Assembly (NCBI GenBank): GCA_947465395.1
Contig: CANIAL010000003.1
Span: 94,061 to 158,060, forward strand
Direction of reading: 5' to 3'
Source: Alphaproteobacteria bacterium
GTDB taxonomy: Bacteria; Pseudomonadota; Alphaproteobacteria; Micropepsales; Micropepsaceae
DNA: 64,000 nt
Made by a program: the position numbers and the translations under genes. Position 1 is the first letter of the stretch. Every line of letters begins with the position of its first letter. The notes below the pieces were generated by a model that did no database searches, was not told where the DNA came from, and saw only the letters and a program-made list of their open reading frames with translations. This document shows positions 25,671-34,636 of the stretch, piece after piece.

Positions 25671-26648
25671 TCAGGTCGTGCGTTGCGAACGCCAGGCCGC
25701 CATGCCGCCGTGCAAAGCTTTGGCGGTTTTGTAGCCGAGAAGATTGAGCGTGGCGGCGGCCAGCGCCGCGCCTTCGCCGGTTTCGCAGACCAGCACCAGC
25801 TCGCCCTCCGGCAATTCACCCAGCCGCATTTCCAGTTCGCCGAGAGGGATGTGCCGCGCGCCCGCGATGGGGCTGGCGGCGACGGCATCGGGCCCACGAA
25901 GATCAACCAGCGCCATGCGCGGGTGCAGATTCCTGGCGGCGACGCGCGGCGCAGCCTCTTTCAATTCGGCGTCCGATCTGCCGCTGCCCAAATTGGCGCG
26001 CAGGGATGCCGCCAGCGCCGATGGCGGGGGCAGGCCAAGGCTGCGCATCATCTCCACGAAATCGGCACGGTCGCGTTTCTGCAGCCGGGGATTGTCCACC
26101 AGCTCCGCGCCCAAGGTAGATGACACCCGGCCCTTGTATTCATGCGCCGGATAAAAGCTGAGGGCAGGGTCCAGTTTCAACACGATATTGAACAGGCTGT
26201 CATGCAGCCGCCCGGCATCGCCCGTGGGCAGATCGGTGCGCCCGGTCCCGCCGATCAGCAGCGTATCGCCGGTGAAAAGCCGGTCATCCATCTGAAGGCA
26301 CATCGAATCCGCCGTGTGGCCCGGCGTGTGCAGCGCCTTGAAACCCAGCATGCCCACCTTCAACGTTTCGCCGTCTTTCAAGCGGCGGCCGGCATGGGGC
26401 ACCAGGCTGGCGGGATGCATGGCGACCTCGGCCCGCAACTCTTCCGCCAGCGCCCGGCTGGCCGAGACATGGTCGGCATGGGTGTGGGTTTCCAGGATCA
26501 GGCTGACGGTGAGGCCGTGCCGCGTCGCCAGCGCGAGATAATCATCCCTGCGCGCCATGTTGGGGTCCACCAGCACGGCCAGGCGGCTGTCCGCGCAGCC
26601 CAGGAAATAGGACTGGCAGCCACCATTGGCGATCTGTTCAAAGATCAT
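25671..26648 (-). CDS. Metallo-beta-lactamase-rhodanese protein (persulfide dioxygenase-like)
   Basis: A 325-residue two-domain protein. Residues 1 to about 220 are an ETHE1-type metallo-beta-lactamase fold (ETHTHADHVSASR, HTPGHTADSMCL, FTGDTLLIGGTGRTDL, YPAHEYKG) with the mononuclear-iron ligand pattern of persulfide dioxygenases. Residues about 235-325 are a rhodanese domain with its Cys in LVLVCETGEG. Such proteins oxidise glutathione persulfide and pass sulfur on. The ATG at 26648 is chosen; the frame runs on upstream only by antisense translation through the next gene. It converges with nrdB. Confidence 0.87.
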   Translation of the reverse strand: MIFEQIANGGCQSYFLGCADSRLAVLVDPNMARRDDYLALATRHGLTVSLILETHTHADHVSASRALAEELRAEVAMHPASLVPHAGRRLKDGETLKVGMLGFKALHTPGHTADSMCLQMDDRLFTGDTLLIGGTGRTDLPTGDAGRLHDSLFNIVLKLDPALSFYPAHEYKGRVSSTLGAELVDNPRLQKRDRADFVEMMRSLGLPPPSALAASLRANLGSGRSDAELKEAAPRVAARNLHPRMALVDLRGPDAVAASPIAGARHIPLGELEMRLGELPEGELVLVCETGEGAALAAATLNLLGYKTAKALHGGMAAWRSQRTT

Positions 26649-26686
26649 CGGCCCATCTTCTCTTTCAAAGAGAGTGCCAGACTCGG

Positions 26687-26938
26687 CTAGCCGCGCAAAG
26701 CCGCCCGGAACGCCCGGTCCTGCTTCAGGGCATATTCGCGGGCCATGGCCTTGGGCTTGCTTTTGAATTTCTCGGCATAGACCAGCGCCCAGGCCCGGCC
26801 GCTGGTAGTCTTGGCGCCGCCCCGGCCGTGGCCATTGTGCTGGGCCAGACGCCGGTCCAGGTCCAGCGTCCAGCCGACATAGGTGAGGGGCCGCCCCGCC
26901 AGCGTTTTTAAAACATACACATAATAAGGACGCCTCAT
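26687..26938 (-). CDS. GIY-YIG domain protein (UPF0213-like)
   Basis: An 83-residue protein consisting only of a GIY-YIG nuclease domain: YYVYVLKTL, TYVGWTLDLDRRLAQHNGHG and WALVYAEKF. Stand-alone GIY-YIG proteins of this size are common and their role is mostly unknown; nuclease activity is plausible. The Tyr of GIY and the conserved Arg are present. It is followed 38 bases later by the metallo-beta-lactamase gene on the same strand and preceded by a type A repeat. Confidence 0.85.
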   Translation of the reverse strand: MRRPYYVYVLKTLAGRPLTYVGWTLDLDRRLAQHNGHGRGGAKTTSGRAWALVYAEKFKSKPKAMAREYALKQDRAFRAALRG

Positions 26939-26941
26939 TTT

Positions 26942-27048
26942 CCCCCTCCGGCCTTCGCATCTTTCCGCCGCCCTCTTGATCAGAAGATGGGCGGCGGGAT
27001 GCTACGGCCACCTCCCCCGCCAGATGCTCCACATCGCGGGGGAGGGCC
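26942..27048. repeat. Intergenic palindromic repeat, type A, copy 2
   Basis: The inverted orientation of copies 1, 3 and 5: starts CCCCCTCCGGCCTTCGCATC, then a CCGCC/GGCGG stem, the spacer ATGCTACGGCCACC, and a CCTCCCCCGC..GCGGGGGAGG hairpin. It fills the gap between the divergent GIY-YIG and marR genes. Confidence 0.75.
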
Positions 27049-27131
27049 CTTTTCAAGCTTGTGCCGCGCCCCGCGCAAGGCTGGCGAGGCAAAAAGGCGC
27101 TGGACGGGCGGGTCCGGCCCCCCGTATATCG

Positions 27132-27151
27132 TTGCCCAGGCAATGATTGCC
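27132..27151 (+). promoter_or_regulatory. Candidate MarR operator before the efflux operon
   Basis: TTGCC-CA-GGCAA (27132-27143) is a perfect inverted repeat, followed after three bases by a third TTGCC (27147-27151). It ends 15 bases before the proposed marR start. MarR proteins usually bind such palindromes over their own promoter. Confidence 0.45.
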
Positions 27152-27166
27152 CGGACAAGGGTTTCC

Positions 27167-27685
27167 ATGCGGTGTTTCTACAAGGTGGCCGATTACGGCA
27201 TGAAGAATTCGGTGGGTTACCTGATCCGCCGTTCTTCCAACTTGCTGCTGCCGCAGATGGAAGACCTGTTCGCGGACCTGTCGCTGACCTTCTCGCAATA
27301 CACGGTGCTGATGGCGCTGCGCGATGGCGACTTCACCAATGCCGCAGACCTTGCCCGCAACATCTGCCATGACGCCGGTTCGCTCACCCGCATCCTGGAC
27401 CAGCTGGAAGAGCGGGGCGTCATCACTCGCCGCCGCAACGCCGCCGACCGGCGCGAAGTCTCGCTGGCCCTGACGGCGCGGGGCCGCGCCCTGATCGAGA
27501 CCGTGCTGCCGCGCGTCGTGGATTTCTGGAACACCACCCTGGAAGGCTTCAGCGCCGCCGAAATCCGCCAGATGATCAAGCTTCTCACCCGGCTGACGGC
27601 CGCCGCCGAAGGCAAGCGCCTTGCGGAAAAACCCCGCCCCCGCCATTCACCACGCCGTCATCACGTTTCAGGACCGCAGGCATGA
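27167..27685 (+). CDS. MarR-family regulator of the efflux operon
   Basis: Winged-helix regulator of about 172 residues. The DNA-binding part is visible: LTFSQYTVLMAL, AADLARNICHDAGSLTRILDQLEERGVITRR, and the wing NAADRREVSLALTARG. The start is uncertain: ATG 27167 is chosen; ATG 27143 would put a palindromic candidate operator inside the gene, and ATG 27200 (MKNSVGYL) is also possible. The stop overlaps the next gene by ATGA, so it belongs to the efflux operon and probably represses it until a drug-like ligand binds. Confidence 0.85.
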   Translation: MRCFYKVADYGMKNSVGYLIRRSSNLLLPQMEDLFADLSLTFSQYTVLMALRDGDFTNAADLARNICHDAGSLTRILDQLEERGVITRRRNAADRREVSLALTARGRALIETVLPRVVDFWNTTLEGFSAAEIRQMIKLLTRLTAAAEGKRLAEKPRPRHSPRRHHVSGPQA

Positions 27686-29139
27686 AAAATTCCGCACTTG
27701 TATCGTTGGTGATGCCGGTCCTGTTGACCGCATGCGTGGCTGCGCCGCCGACCACGCCCCAGACCGAACAGCTGGCGCCGCAGACCTTGGGCCTTTCCGC
27801 GCAAGCCACGCCGCAGCTTACCGCCGACTGGTGGACGGTGTTCAACGATCCGCAGATTGACCAGATGGCGAAGCTGGTGATGGCGGGCAACCCCACGCTG
27901 GGATCGGCCCTGGCGCGCATCCGCGCCGCCTCCGCGGATGCGGCCGCCGCCAGCGCCGCCGATTATCCGCAATTCTCGCTGGATGCGATCGAGCAGCGCG
28001 AGCTGTTCAGCAGCAACTATATCATTCCGCCGCCCTTTGGCGGTTCGTATCGCTGGTTCGGCCAGTCCTTGGGCAATTTGACCTGGACCCTGGATTTCTG
28101 GGGCAAGCAGGCCGCCCTGATCGCCAAGGCGCGCCACACCCAGCATGCCGCCGAACTGGACGCGGCGGCGGCGCGGCTGGCGCTGTCGGGCGCGTTCGCA
28201 CAGGCCTATATCAATCTTCTTCTGGCCTATGAGAATGGCGATATCGCCGACAAGACCCTGGCCGAGCGCCAGGACATTCTGCGCCTGACACAGGACCGCT
28301 ATGACTCGGGCCTGGAAAATGCAGCGGCGCTGGAACAGGCCAAGGCGCTTATGTCGCTGGCGAAAATTGACCAGATGCGCTTTGCCGCCGCCCGCGACAC
28401 CGGCATCCATGCCCTGGCCGCGCTGACGGGGCAGGGGGCCGGGTCCTATGCCGACATCAAGCGCCCGATTGTGTCGCTGGATGCGGCGCTGCCGCTGCCG
28501 GATTTCCTGCCCGCCGATTTGCTGGCCCGCCGCCCCGATGTGCTGGCCGCGCGCGCCCGCATCGAAGCAGCCACCGCCGGGCGGAAAGCGATGCATGCGG
28601 AGTTCTATCCCAACATCAATTTGGCGGCGTTCGTGGGCTTCCAGGCCATCGGGCTGTCCCATTTGTTCACTGCTGACTCCCTGACCTATGGCGCGGGTCC
28701 TGCCATCCATCTGCCCATTTTCGATGCCGGGAAAATCCGCGCGCAATATGCCGGCGCCACCGCGGCGCTGGACGCGGCGGTGAACGACTATAATGGCGCG
28801 GTGCTGACGGCCATTCGCCAGACCGCCGATGCCCTGACCCAGACCGAAAGCCTTTCCCGCCAGCGCCCCGAACAGCAGAATGCTCTGGATAGCGCGGCAC
28901 GCGCCTTTGCGCTGGCCGAAAGCCGTTACCAGGCGGGCCTGTCCGACCAGCTGCCCATGCTGAACGCGGAAGCTACCTTGCAGCAATCGCGCCAGCAGAT
29001 GGTGGCGCTGGTGGCCAATGCCGCCATCCAGCGTATCACGCTGCTGCTGTCGCTGGGCGGCGGCTTCGCGCCTGCAGACAACAAGACCGATGAATCCAAA
29101 ACCGTTTCTGTTTCCGATACCGAAGGAAAATCCAAATGA
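27682..29139 (+). CDS. Outer-membrane efflux lipoprotein (NodT/OprM type)
   Basis: Outer-membrane channel of a tripartite efflux pump, 485 residues. A lipoprotein signal peptide with lipobox LTAC (Cys near residue 17) is followed by the two OEP repeats of the TolC fold: DWWTVFNDPQIDQM, NPTLGSALARIRAA, LTWTLDFWGKQAA, PDLLARRPDVLAAR-like (ADLLARRPDVLAA) and FDAGKIRAQY. It overlaps marR and the emrA-like gene by four bases on each side. Confidence 0.9.
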   Translation: MKNSALVSLVMPVLLTACVAAPPTTPQTEQLAPQTLGLSAQATPQLTADWWTVFNDPQIDQMAKLVMAGNPTLGSALARIRAASADAAAASAADYPQFSLDAIEQRELFSSNYIIPPPFGGSYRWFGQSLGNLTWTLDFWGKQAALIAKARHTQHAAELDAAAARLALSGAFAQAYINLLLAYENGDIADKTLAERQDILRLTQDRYDSGLENAAALEQAKALMSLAKIDQMRFAAARDTGIHALAALTGQGAGSYADIKRPIVSLDAALPLPDFLPADLLARRPDVLAARARIEAATAGRKAMHAEFYPNINLAAFVGFQAIGLSHLFTADSLTYGAGPAIHLPIFDAGKIRAQYAGATAALDAAVNDYNGAVLTAIRQTADALTQTESLSRQRPEQQNALDSAARAFALAESRYQAGLSDQLPMLNAEATLQQSRQQMVALVANAAIQRITLLLSLGGGFAPADNKTDESKTVSVSDTEGKSK

Positions 29140-30317
29140 GCAACGCTGGCACGCCTCCCGCCGCCGCAAACAATTCCCGCCGCAACCGCGCCTTTGCCAT
29201 TCTGGGCGCGGTGATCGTTGTCGGCGGGCTTGGCTACCTGGCCTACTGGTTCTTCAGCGCCCGCTTTTATGAAACCACCGACGACGCCTATGTGGCGGGC
29301 AACGTGATTTCGGTGACGGCGCGGGAGCCCGCGACCGTGATGGCGCTGTATGCCGACAACACCCAGACCGTGAAGCGTGGCCAGCTCCTGATCGCCATGG
29401 ACCCGGCGGTGGCAAACGTGAACATGCAGGCGGCGCAGGCCAATCTGGCCCGCGTGGTGCGTTCGGTGCGCGGCGCGTTTTCCCATGCCGACAGCTTCAA
29501 CGCGCAACTGGCCCAGGCGCAGGTGGCGCTGACCCAGGCCCAGACCGATTTCAAGCGCCGCCAAAGCGCGGCGCCGGGCGCGGTGTCCGCCGAAGAACTG
29601 GCCCATGCCCGCGCCAATGTCAGCGCGGCGCAGGCGGCGGTCGCGTCGGCGGCCGGTGGCCGCGCCCAGGCGAATGCGCCCATCGAAGGCTCCGGCATCG
29701 CCAGCAATCCCGATGTGCTGACCGCCATCGCCCAGCTTCGCAATGTCTCCATCGCGCTGGGCCATATGCAGGTGGTGGCGCCGGTGGATGGCGTCATCGC
29801 CCAGCGCACCGTGCAGGTGGGCCAGCAGGTCGCGGGCGGCACGCCGCTGATGGCCGTGGTGCCGCTGGACAATGTCTGGGTGGACGCGAACTTCAAGGAA
29901 GTGCAGCTGGAAGACATGCGCATCGGCCAGAAGGTGACGGTCACCGCCGACATGTATGGCAGCGGCGTCAAGTATCACGGCAAGGTCGAAGGCCTGGGCG
30001 CGGGTTCGGGCAGCGCCTTTGCATTGCTGCCGCCGCAGAATGCATCCGGTAACTGGATCAAGGTGGTGCAGCGCGTTCCCGTGCGCATCGCGCTGGACCC
30101 GGCGGAATTGAAGGCTCATCCCTTGCGCGTGGGGCTTTCGGTCACTGCCATCGTGGACATCAGCGACACCAGCGGCCCCATGGTGACGGCCCAGGTCGGC
30201 CCCAGGGAAACACGCGGTGACACCGGCACCGACACAACCGCCCAGACCGATGCATTGATCGCGCGCATCTTGGCCGAGAATGGCGCTGCGCCGCGCAGTG
30301 GTAGCGCCGCCCAATGA
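29136..30317 (+). CDS. EmrA/HlyD-family membrane fusion protein
   Basis: Periplasmic adaptor linking the inner-membrane transporter to the outer-membrane channel; 393 residues. One N-terminal membrane helix (about 23-45) precedes the EmrA-type motif YETTDDAYVAGNVI. A helical hairpin with many Ala/Gln follows (about 90-180), then the lipoyl/barrel part VVAPVDGVIAQRTVQVGQQV and VWVDANFKEVQL. It is overlapped by four bases at both ends. EmrA rather than AcrA type, in keeping with the MFS partner that follows. Confidence 0.91.
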   Translation: MSNAGTPPAAANNSRRNRAFAILGAVIVVGGLGYLAYWFFSARFYETTDDAYVAGNVISVTAREPATVMALYADNTQTVKRGQLLIAMDPAVANVNMQAAQANLARVVRSVRGAFSHADSFNAQLAQAQVALTQAQTDFKRRQSAAPGAVSAEELAHARANVSAAQAAVASAAGGRAQANAPIEGSGIASNPDVLTAIAQLRNVSIALGHMQVVAPVDGVIAQRTVQVGQQVAGGTPLMAVVPLDNVWVDANFKEVQLEDMRIGQKVTVTADMYGSGVKYHGKVEGLGAGSGSAFALLPPQNASGNWIKVVQRVPVRIALDPAELKAHPLRVGLSVTAIVDISDTSGPMVTAQVGPRETRGDTGTDTTAQTDALIARILAENGAAPRSGSAAQ

Positions 30318-31861
30318 GCCATGGCGGCGCCATGCCCCGTCCGCTTTCCGGCGCGCCGCTGGCGATCACGGCGTTCGCGCTGGCCATGGGCACCTTCATG
30401 CAGGTGCTGGACACCACCATCGCCAACGTTTCGCTGCCCACCATCGCAGGCAATCTGGGTGTCAGCACCAATCAGGGCACCTGGGTCATCACCAGCTTTG
30501 CCGTGGCCAATGGCATCGGCGTGCCGCTGACCGGCTGGCTGATGGGCCGTTATGGCGTGGTGCGGACATTCGTTTTCTCGGTGCTGTGCTTCACTGCCGC
30601 ATCCTTTCTTTGCGGCATCGCCTGGAGCCTGCCATCGCTGATCTTCTTCCGCGTTCTGCAGGGCGCCACGTCAGGCCCCATGATCCCGGGATCGCAGGCG
30701 CTGCTGATTTCCATTTTTCCGCCGGACAAACGGCCAACGGCGCTGGGCATCTGGTCCATCACCACCCTGGTCGCGCCCATTTTCGGGCCAATATTGGGCG
30801 GCTATATCTCCGACAATTTCCACTGGGGCTGGATATTCCTGATCAATGTGCCGGTGGGCCTGTCGGTGGCCTTTGTCTGCTGGAACAATCTGAAAAGCCG
30901 CGAAACGCCCACCTTCAAGCTGCCCATTGATACAGTTGGGCTGGGGCTGTTGATCGTCTGGGTCGGCACGCTGCAGATCATGCTGGACACGGGCAAGGAT
31001 GCGGACTGGTTCCAGTCCAGCACCATCGTGATCGAGGCCATCATCACCGCCGTATTCTTCGTCTCCTTCGTGATCTGGGAGCTGACCGAGAAACATCCCA
31101 TCGTGGACCTTTCCCTGTTCAAGCGGCGAAACTTCACCCTTGGCGTGATCGCCTTCTGCATGGGCTATGCCGTATTCTTCGCCAACACGTTGCTGATGCC
31201 GTTGTGGCTGCAGACGCAGCTTGGCTACACGGCTACCTGGGCGGGGCTGGTGGCGGCGCCCACCGGGGCCATCGCCGTGATGCTGACGCCGCTGACGGCG
31301 CGGATGATGTCGCGGGTGGATGCGCGGATCATCGCCACCGTGGCCTTTGTTGCGTTCGGTATCTCGTACCTGATGCGGGCCAACTTCACGACACAAGTGA
31401 CGTTCTTCGACCTGACCTTGCCGCTGCTGGTGCAGGGCATCGCCATGGCAACCTTCTTCCTGGCCATGTTCACGCTTCTGCTGGATGGCTTGCCGCCCCA
31501 GAAAATCCCGGCAGCGTCGGGCGTGTCCAACTTTGTGCGCATCACGGCGGGCGGCTTCGCCGCGTCCATGGTGACCACGCTCTGGGACCGGCGCGAGGCC
31601 ATGCACCAGTCGCACATGGCCGACATCACCACCGTCTTCAATCCGGCCATGACCAAGGCGCTGGCGGGGTTGCATGCGCTGGGCATGCCCGACCTGGCCG
31701 CCAAGGCCGTGATCGTGCGCAACATGACCGTGCAGGCCTACCTGCTGGCGGCGGACGATATTTTCTGGGTCTCGGGCTGGGCCTGTTTCGCCATGATCGG
31801 GCTGGTCTGGCTGTGCCATGGCGCCAAGTCCGGCGGCGGCGCGCCGGTAGCGGCCGACTAA
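30314..31861 (+). CDS. EmrB/QacA-type MFS drug transporter
   Basis: Inner-membrane proton-driven drug exporter of the DHA2 family, 515 residues with about 14 helices. Motif A-like GWLMGRYGVVR, the family start FMQVLDTTIANVSLPTIAGNLG, and motif C region SITTLVAPIFGPILGGYISD are visible. It completes the marR-OMF-MFP-MFS operon, in which every junction is an ATGA overlap. Substrates cannot be read from sequence. Confidence 0.92.
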   Translation: MSHGGAMPRPLSGAPLAITAFALAMGTFMQVLDTTIANVSLPTIAGNLGVSTNQGTWVITSFAVANGIGVPLTGWLMGRYGVVRTFVFSVLCFTAASFLCGIAWSLPSLIFFRVLQGATSGPMIPGSQALLISIFPPDKRPTALGIWSITTLVAPIFGPILGGYISDNFHWGWIFLINVPVGLSVAFVCWNNLKSRETPTFKLPIDTVGLGLLIVWVGTLQIMLDTGKDADWFQSSTIVIEAIITAVFFVSFVIWELTEKHPIVDLSLFKRRNFTLGVIAFCMGYAVFFANTLLMPLWLQTQLGYTATWAGLVAAPTGAIAVMLTPLTARMMSRVDARIIATVAFVAFGISYLMRANFTTQVTFFDLTLPLLVQGIAMATFFLAMFTLLLDGLPPQKIPAASGVSNFVRITAGGFAASMVTTLWDRREAMHQSHMADITTVFNPAMTKALAGLHALGMPDLAAKAVIVRNMTVQAYLLAADDIFWVSGWACFAMIGLVWLCHGAKSGGGAPVAAD

Positions 31862-31887
31862 TCGGCGGCTACCTTCTTTTTATTTTT

Positions 31888-31968
31888 CCCCCATCTGTCC
31901 GCCACGACGGCAAGCCGTCTAGCGGACATCTTCCCCCGCCAAATGCTTCGCATTGCGGGGGAAGAAAG
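31888..31968. repeat. Intergenic palindromic repeat, type B, copy 2
   Basis: CCCCCATCTGTCCGCCACGACGG, a GACGGC/GCCGTC stem, AGCGGACATC, then CTTCCCCCGCC..GCGGGGGAAG around AATGCTTCGCATT. It is followed by the shared tail GAAAGCCGGTGTGTGCT. It lies 20 bases before copy 3, in the same orientation. Confidence 0.75.
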
Positions 31969-31990
31969 CCGGTGTGTGCTTTTCCTCTTT

Positions 31991-32084
31991 CCCCCCTCTG
32001 TCACAGCTCGGGTCTGCCAAGAGGCAGACACCTCGCTGCGACATCTCCCCCCGCCAGCGGCTTCGCCGCGCGGGGAGGAGAAAG
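31991..32084. repeat. Intergenic palindromic repeat, type B, copy 3
   Basis: CCCCCTCTGTCACAGCTCGGG, a GTCTGCC/GGCAGAC stem, ACACCTCGCTGCGACA, then CTCCCCCCGCC..GCGCGGGGAGGAG around AGCGGCTTCGCCGC, with the tail GAAAGCCTGTGTGCGCT. Compensatory base changes keep both stems paired compared with copy 1. Confidence 0.77.
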
Positions 32085-32106
32085 CCTGTGTGCGCTATAA
32101 TCTCCC

Positions 32107-33114
32107 ATGGTCCGGGATTCGCTGATTCGCCGGTTGGGATTGTTCGTGCGCCGCCATTATTGGGATGGCGCGCTGGCGGCTTTGTGCCTGGGCGCTGTCG
32201 TTCTTGGCGGGCCTTCTGCTGTCTCCGGCTTTGCGCTGCTGGCCGACCGCATGGTGCCGGGCATCGCGCCGCCTGTGATGCAGGTCCAGGGCGAGGAAGG
32301 CAGCGCGGGCGTGCCCCTGCTGGGCTTTGGGGCAAGCCATCACAACCCCACCGTCCTGTTTCCTCTCACGGCCCGGGCAATGCCCGCCTGGCTGCGGGGC
32401 AAGCCGGAAGGCGTGCCGGCTTCTGCCTCTTTGGCGCATGGTCCCGTCATCGCGCTATGCATTGACGATCTGGGCGAGAACCTCACCGGCACCGCAGCCG
32501 CCATCGCCCTGCCGCGCGAAGTGGCGCTGGCGTTCCTGCCTTACGCCGACGGCACATCGTTCATGGCGGAACGCGGCTTCGCCAGGGGGCATGAGATTTT
32601 GGCGCATGTGCCCATGCAGGCCTTTGGGCCGGAAGATCCCGGCCCCATGGCGCTTCGCCTGGGCCTGGCCGACAATGACGCGCGGTTGTCATGGTCGCTG
32701 GCGCGGGTGCCGCACCTGATCGGCGTCAACAATCATGAAGGCAGCAAATTCACCGCCGATGCCGCCGCCATGCGGGGCGTGATGCAGATATTGGCGCAGC
32801 GGCGTTTGTTCTTTTTCGATTCCCGCACCAGCGGCATGACCAAAGGCGAGGACGTAGCGCACGAAATTGGAATCCCCAGCGCGGGCCGCGACATTTTCCT
32901 GGACGACACGGTCAGCGCGGAGGAAGTCACCCGCCAGCTTGCTGCCCTGGAAGCCAAGGCCAGGCGCGACGGCGTCGCCATCGCCATCGGCCATCCCCAT
33001 GACATCACGTTAAAGCTGGTGGCGGCATGGCTGGCGCAGAACCATGGCGTCAAGCTGGTGCCGCTGACCCAGGCCATGGCGCTGAAGCGTGCGAAACAGA
33101 TTGCGTCGCGCTAG
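32107..33114 (+). CDS. Divergent polysaccharide deacetylase (YibQ-like)
   Basis: A 335-residue protein of the divergent polysaccharide deacetylase family (formerly DUF610). One N-terminal membrane helix (about 20-45) anchors it with the catalytic domain in the periplasm. The metal-site motif is IALCIDDLGEN, followed by ALAFLPYADG, ILAHVPMQAFG, GVNNHEGSKFTAD and FFFDSRTSG. Substrate is unknown in the family. It converges with trpE with no base between the two stop codons. Confidence 0.85.
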   Translation: MVRDSLIRRLGLFVRRHYWDGALAALCLGAVVLGGPSAVSGFALLADRMVPGIAPPVMQVQGEEGSAGVPLLGFGASHHNPTVLFPLTARAMPAWLRGKPEGVPASASLAHGPVIALCIDDLGENLTGTAAAIALPREVALAFLPYADGTSFMAERGFARGHEILAHVPMQAFGPEDPGPMALRLGLADNDARLSWSLARVPHLIGVNNHEGSKFTADAAAMRGVMQILAQRRLFFFDSRTSGMTKGEDVAHEIGIPSAGRDIFLDDTVSAEEVTRQLAALEAKARRDGVAIAIGHPHDITLKLVAAWLAQNHGVKLVPLTQAMALKRAKQIASR

Positions 33115-34635
33115 CTACTGGCCGCGTTTGGCGCTGGAGGCGAAGCGCACCGCTTCCTCGGCCGCCGCCATCAGGGCGCGGGCCTTGTTGACGGTTTCCT
33201 GGTATTCGGCTTCCGGCTCGCTGTCGGCCACGATGCCGCCGCCCGCCTGCACATACATGACGCCGTCCTTGACCAGCGCCGTTCGCAGCACGATGCAGGT
33301 GTCCAGCGAGCCATCGGCCCCGAAATAGCCCACCGCGCCGCCATAGGGGCCGCGCTTTTCCGTCTCGAACTCGTCAATGATTTCCATGGCGCGGATTTTG
33401 GGCGCGCCTGACAGGGTGCCCGCCGGCAATCCCGCCACCAGCGCATCCACCGCCGTCAACCCGTCACGGATCCGGCCTTCCACGTTCGAGACTAGATGCA
33501 TGACATGGCTGTAGCGTTCGATGAAAAAGCTGCCCGTGACTTTCACCGTGCCGACCTTCGCCACCCGGCCCACATCGTTGCGGCCAAGGTCCAGAAGCAT
33601 CAGATGCTCGGCCCGTTCCTTGGCGTCGCCCATCAATTCGTCGGCCAGCGCCGCATCCTGTTCCGGGGTTGGCCCACGGGGCCGCGTGCCGGCGATGGGA
33701 CGGATGGTGACGGTGCCGCCGCGCAGCCGCACCAGTATCTCGGGGCTTGATCCCACAATATCGAAACCGGGGAATGCGAGATAATAAAGAAACGGCGAGG
33801 GGTTCAGGCGGCGCAGCGCCCGGTACAGCGAGAAAGGTGGCAAGGTGAAGGCGCGGCGGAAACGCTGGCTCAGCACCACCTGGAAAATATCGCCCGCCTT
33901 GATGTATTCCTTGGCGCGGGCCAGGGCCGAGAAATATTCCGGCCGCGTCATGTTGGATTCAATCGGCGCATCGGCGGGCACGGCGGATGGCGGCACCGCG
34001 CGGGCAGGCCGCTCCAGTTCGCTGACCACGTCATTGATGCGTTCCCCGGCGCGGGCATAGGCGGCGCGCGCATCCAGCTTCGCGTCCGGCCAGACCGGTG
34101 TCACCACCAGTATCTCGTCGCGCACCGAATCAAAGATGGCGACAATGGTGGGCCGCAGCAGCACCGCGTCCGCCACGCCCAATTTGTCGGGCGGGGCAGG
34201 CGGCAGCTTTTCCATCAGCCGCACCATGTCATAGCCCAGGTAACCGAACAGGCCCGTGGCCATGGGCGGAAAACCTTGTGGCAAATCCATCTGGTTGGCC
34301 GTGATCAGTGCGCGCAGCGAATCCAGCGGCGCCGTGGCATCGCCGGCGAAATTGTCACCGGAAAGCGCGGCGCGGTTGATCTCGGCCTTGCCGTCCCGGC
34401 AGCGCCAGATCAGGTCCGGCTTCAGGCCGATCACCGAATAGCGCCCGCGTGTCTCGCCGCCTTGCACACTCTCAAGAAGAAAAGCGTTGTCGCGTTTTGT
34501 GCCGTCAGCCTCGAAACCCAGCTTCAGGAAAGCCGAGACCGGCGTTTCCAGATCCGCCACCAACCTTGTGTGCAGCACTTGCGGCTTGCCCGCCGCATAC
34601 AGGCGCGCAAAGGCATCGAATTCGGGCGCGATCAT
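33115..34635 (-). CDS. trpE: Anthranilate synthase large subunit TrpE
   Basis: Makes anthranilate from chorismate with ammonia from TrpG. The protein has 506 residues and the chorismate-binding domain (about 235-495) with IFQVVLSQRF, SPEILVRLRGG, IRPIAGTRPRG, LDLGRNDVGRV, LPAGTLSGAPKIRAMEII and YFGADGSLDTCI. It starts one base after the ppiD stop, so it is co-transcribed with ppiD. Its usual downstream partner trpG is not adjacent here but 18 kb away at 15405, in the same orientation. Confidence 0.95.
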   Translation of the reverse strand: MIAPEFDAFARLYAAGKPQVLHTRLVADLETPVSAFLKLGFEADGTKRDNAFLLESVQGGETRGRYSVIGLKPDLIWRCRDGKAEINRAALSGDNFAGDATAPLDSLRALITANQMDLPQGFPPMATGLFGYLGYDMVRLMEKLPPAPPDKLGVADAVLLRPTIVAIFDSVRDEILVVTPVWPDAKLDARAAYARAGERINDVVSELERPARAVPPSAVPADAPIESNMTRPEYFSALARAKEYIKAGDIFQVVLSQRFRRAFTLPPFSLYRALRRLNPSPFLYYLAFPGFDIVGSSPEILVRLRGGTVTIRPIAGTRPRGPTPEQDAALADELMGDAKERAEHLMLLDLGRNDVGRVAKVGTVKVTGSFFIERYSHVMHLVSNVEGRIRDGLTAVDALVAGLPAGTLSGAPKIRAMEIIDEFETEKRGPYGGAVGYFGADGSLDTCIVLRTALVKDGVMYVQAGGGIVADSEPEAEYQETVNKARALMAAAEEAVRFASSAKRGQ

Positions 34636-34636
34636 C

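Noticed and set aside
25671..27158. One 495-residue protein joining a GIY-YIG-like start to the metallo-beta-lactamase-rhodanese protein
   Set aside because: The extra N-terminal part is translation through the repeat at 26942 and the wrong frame of the GIY-YIG gene. The real protein starts at 26648 with MIFEQ.
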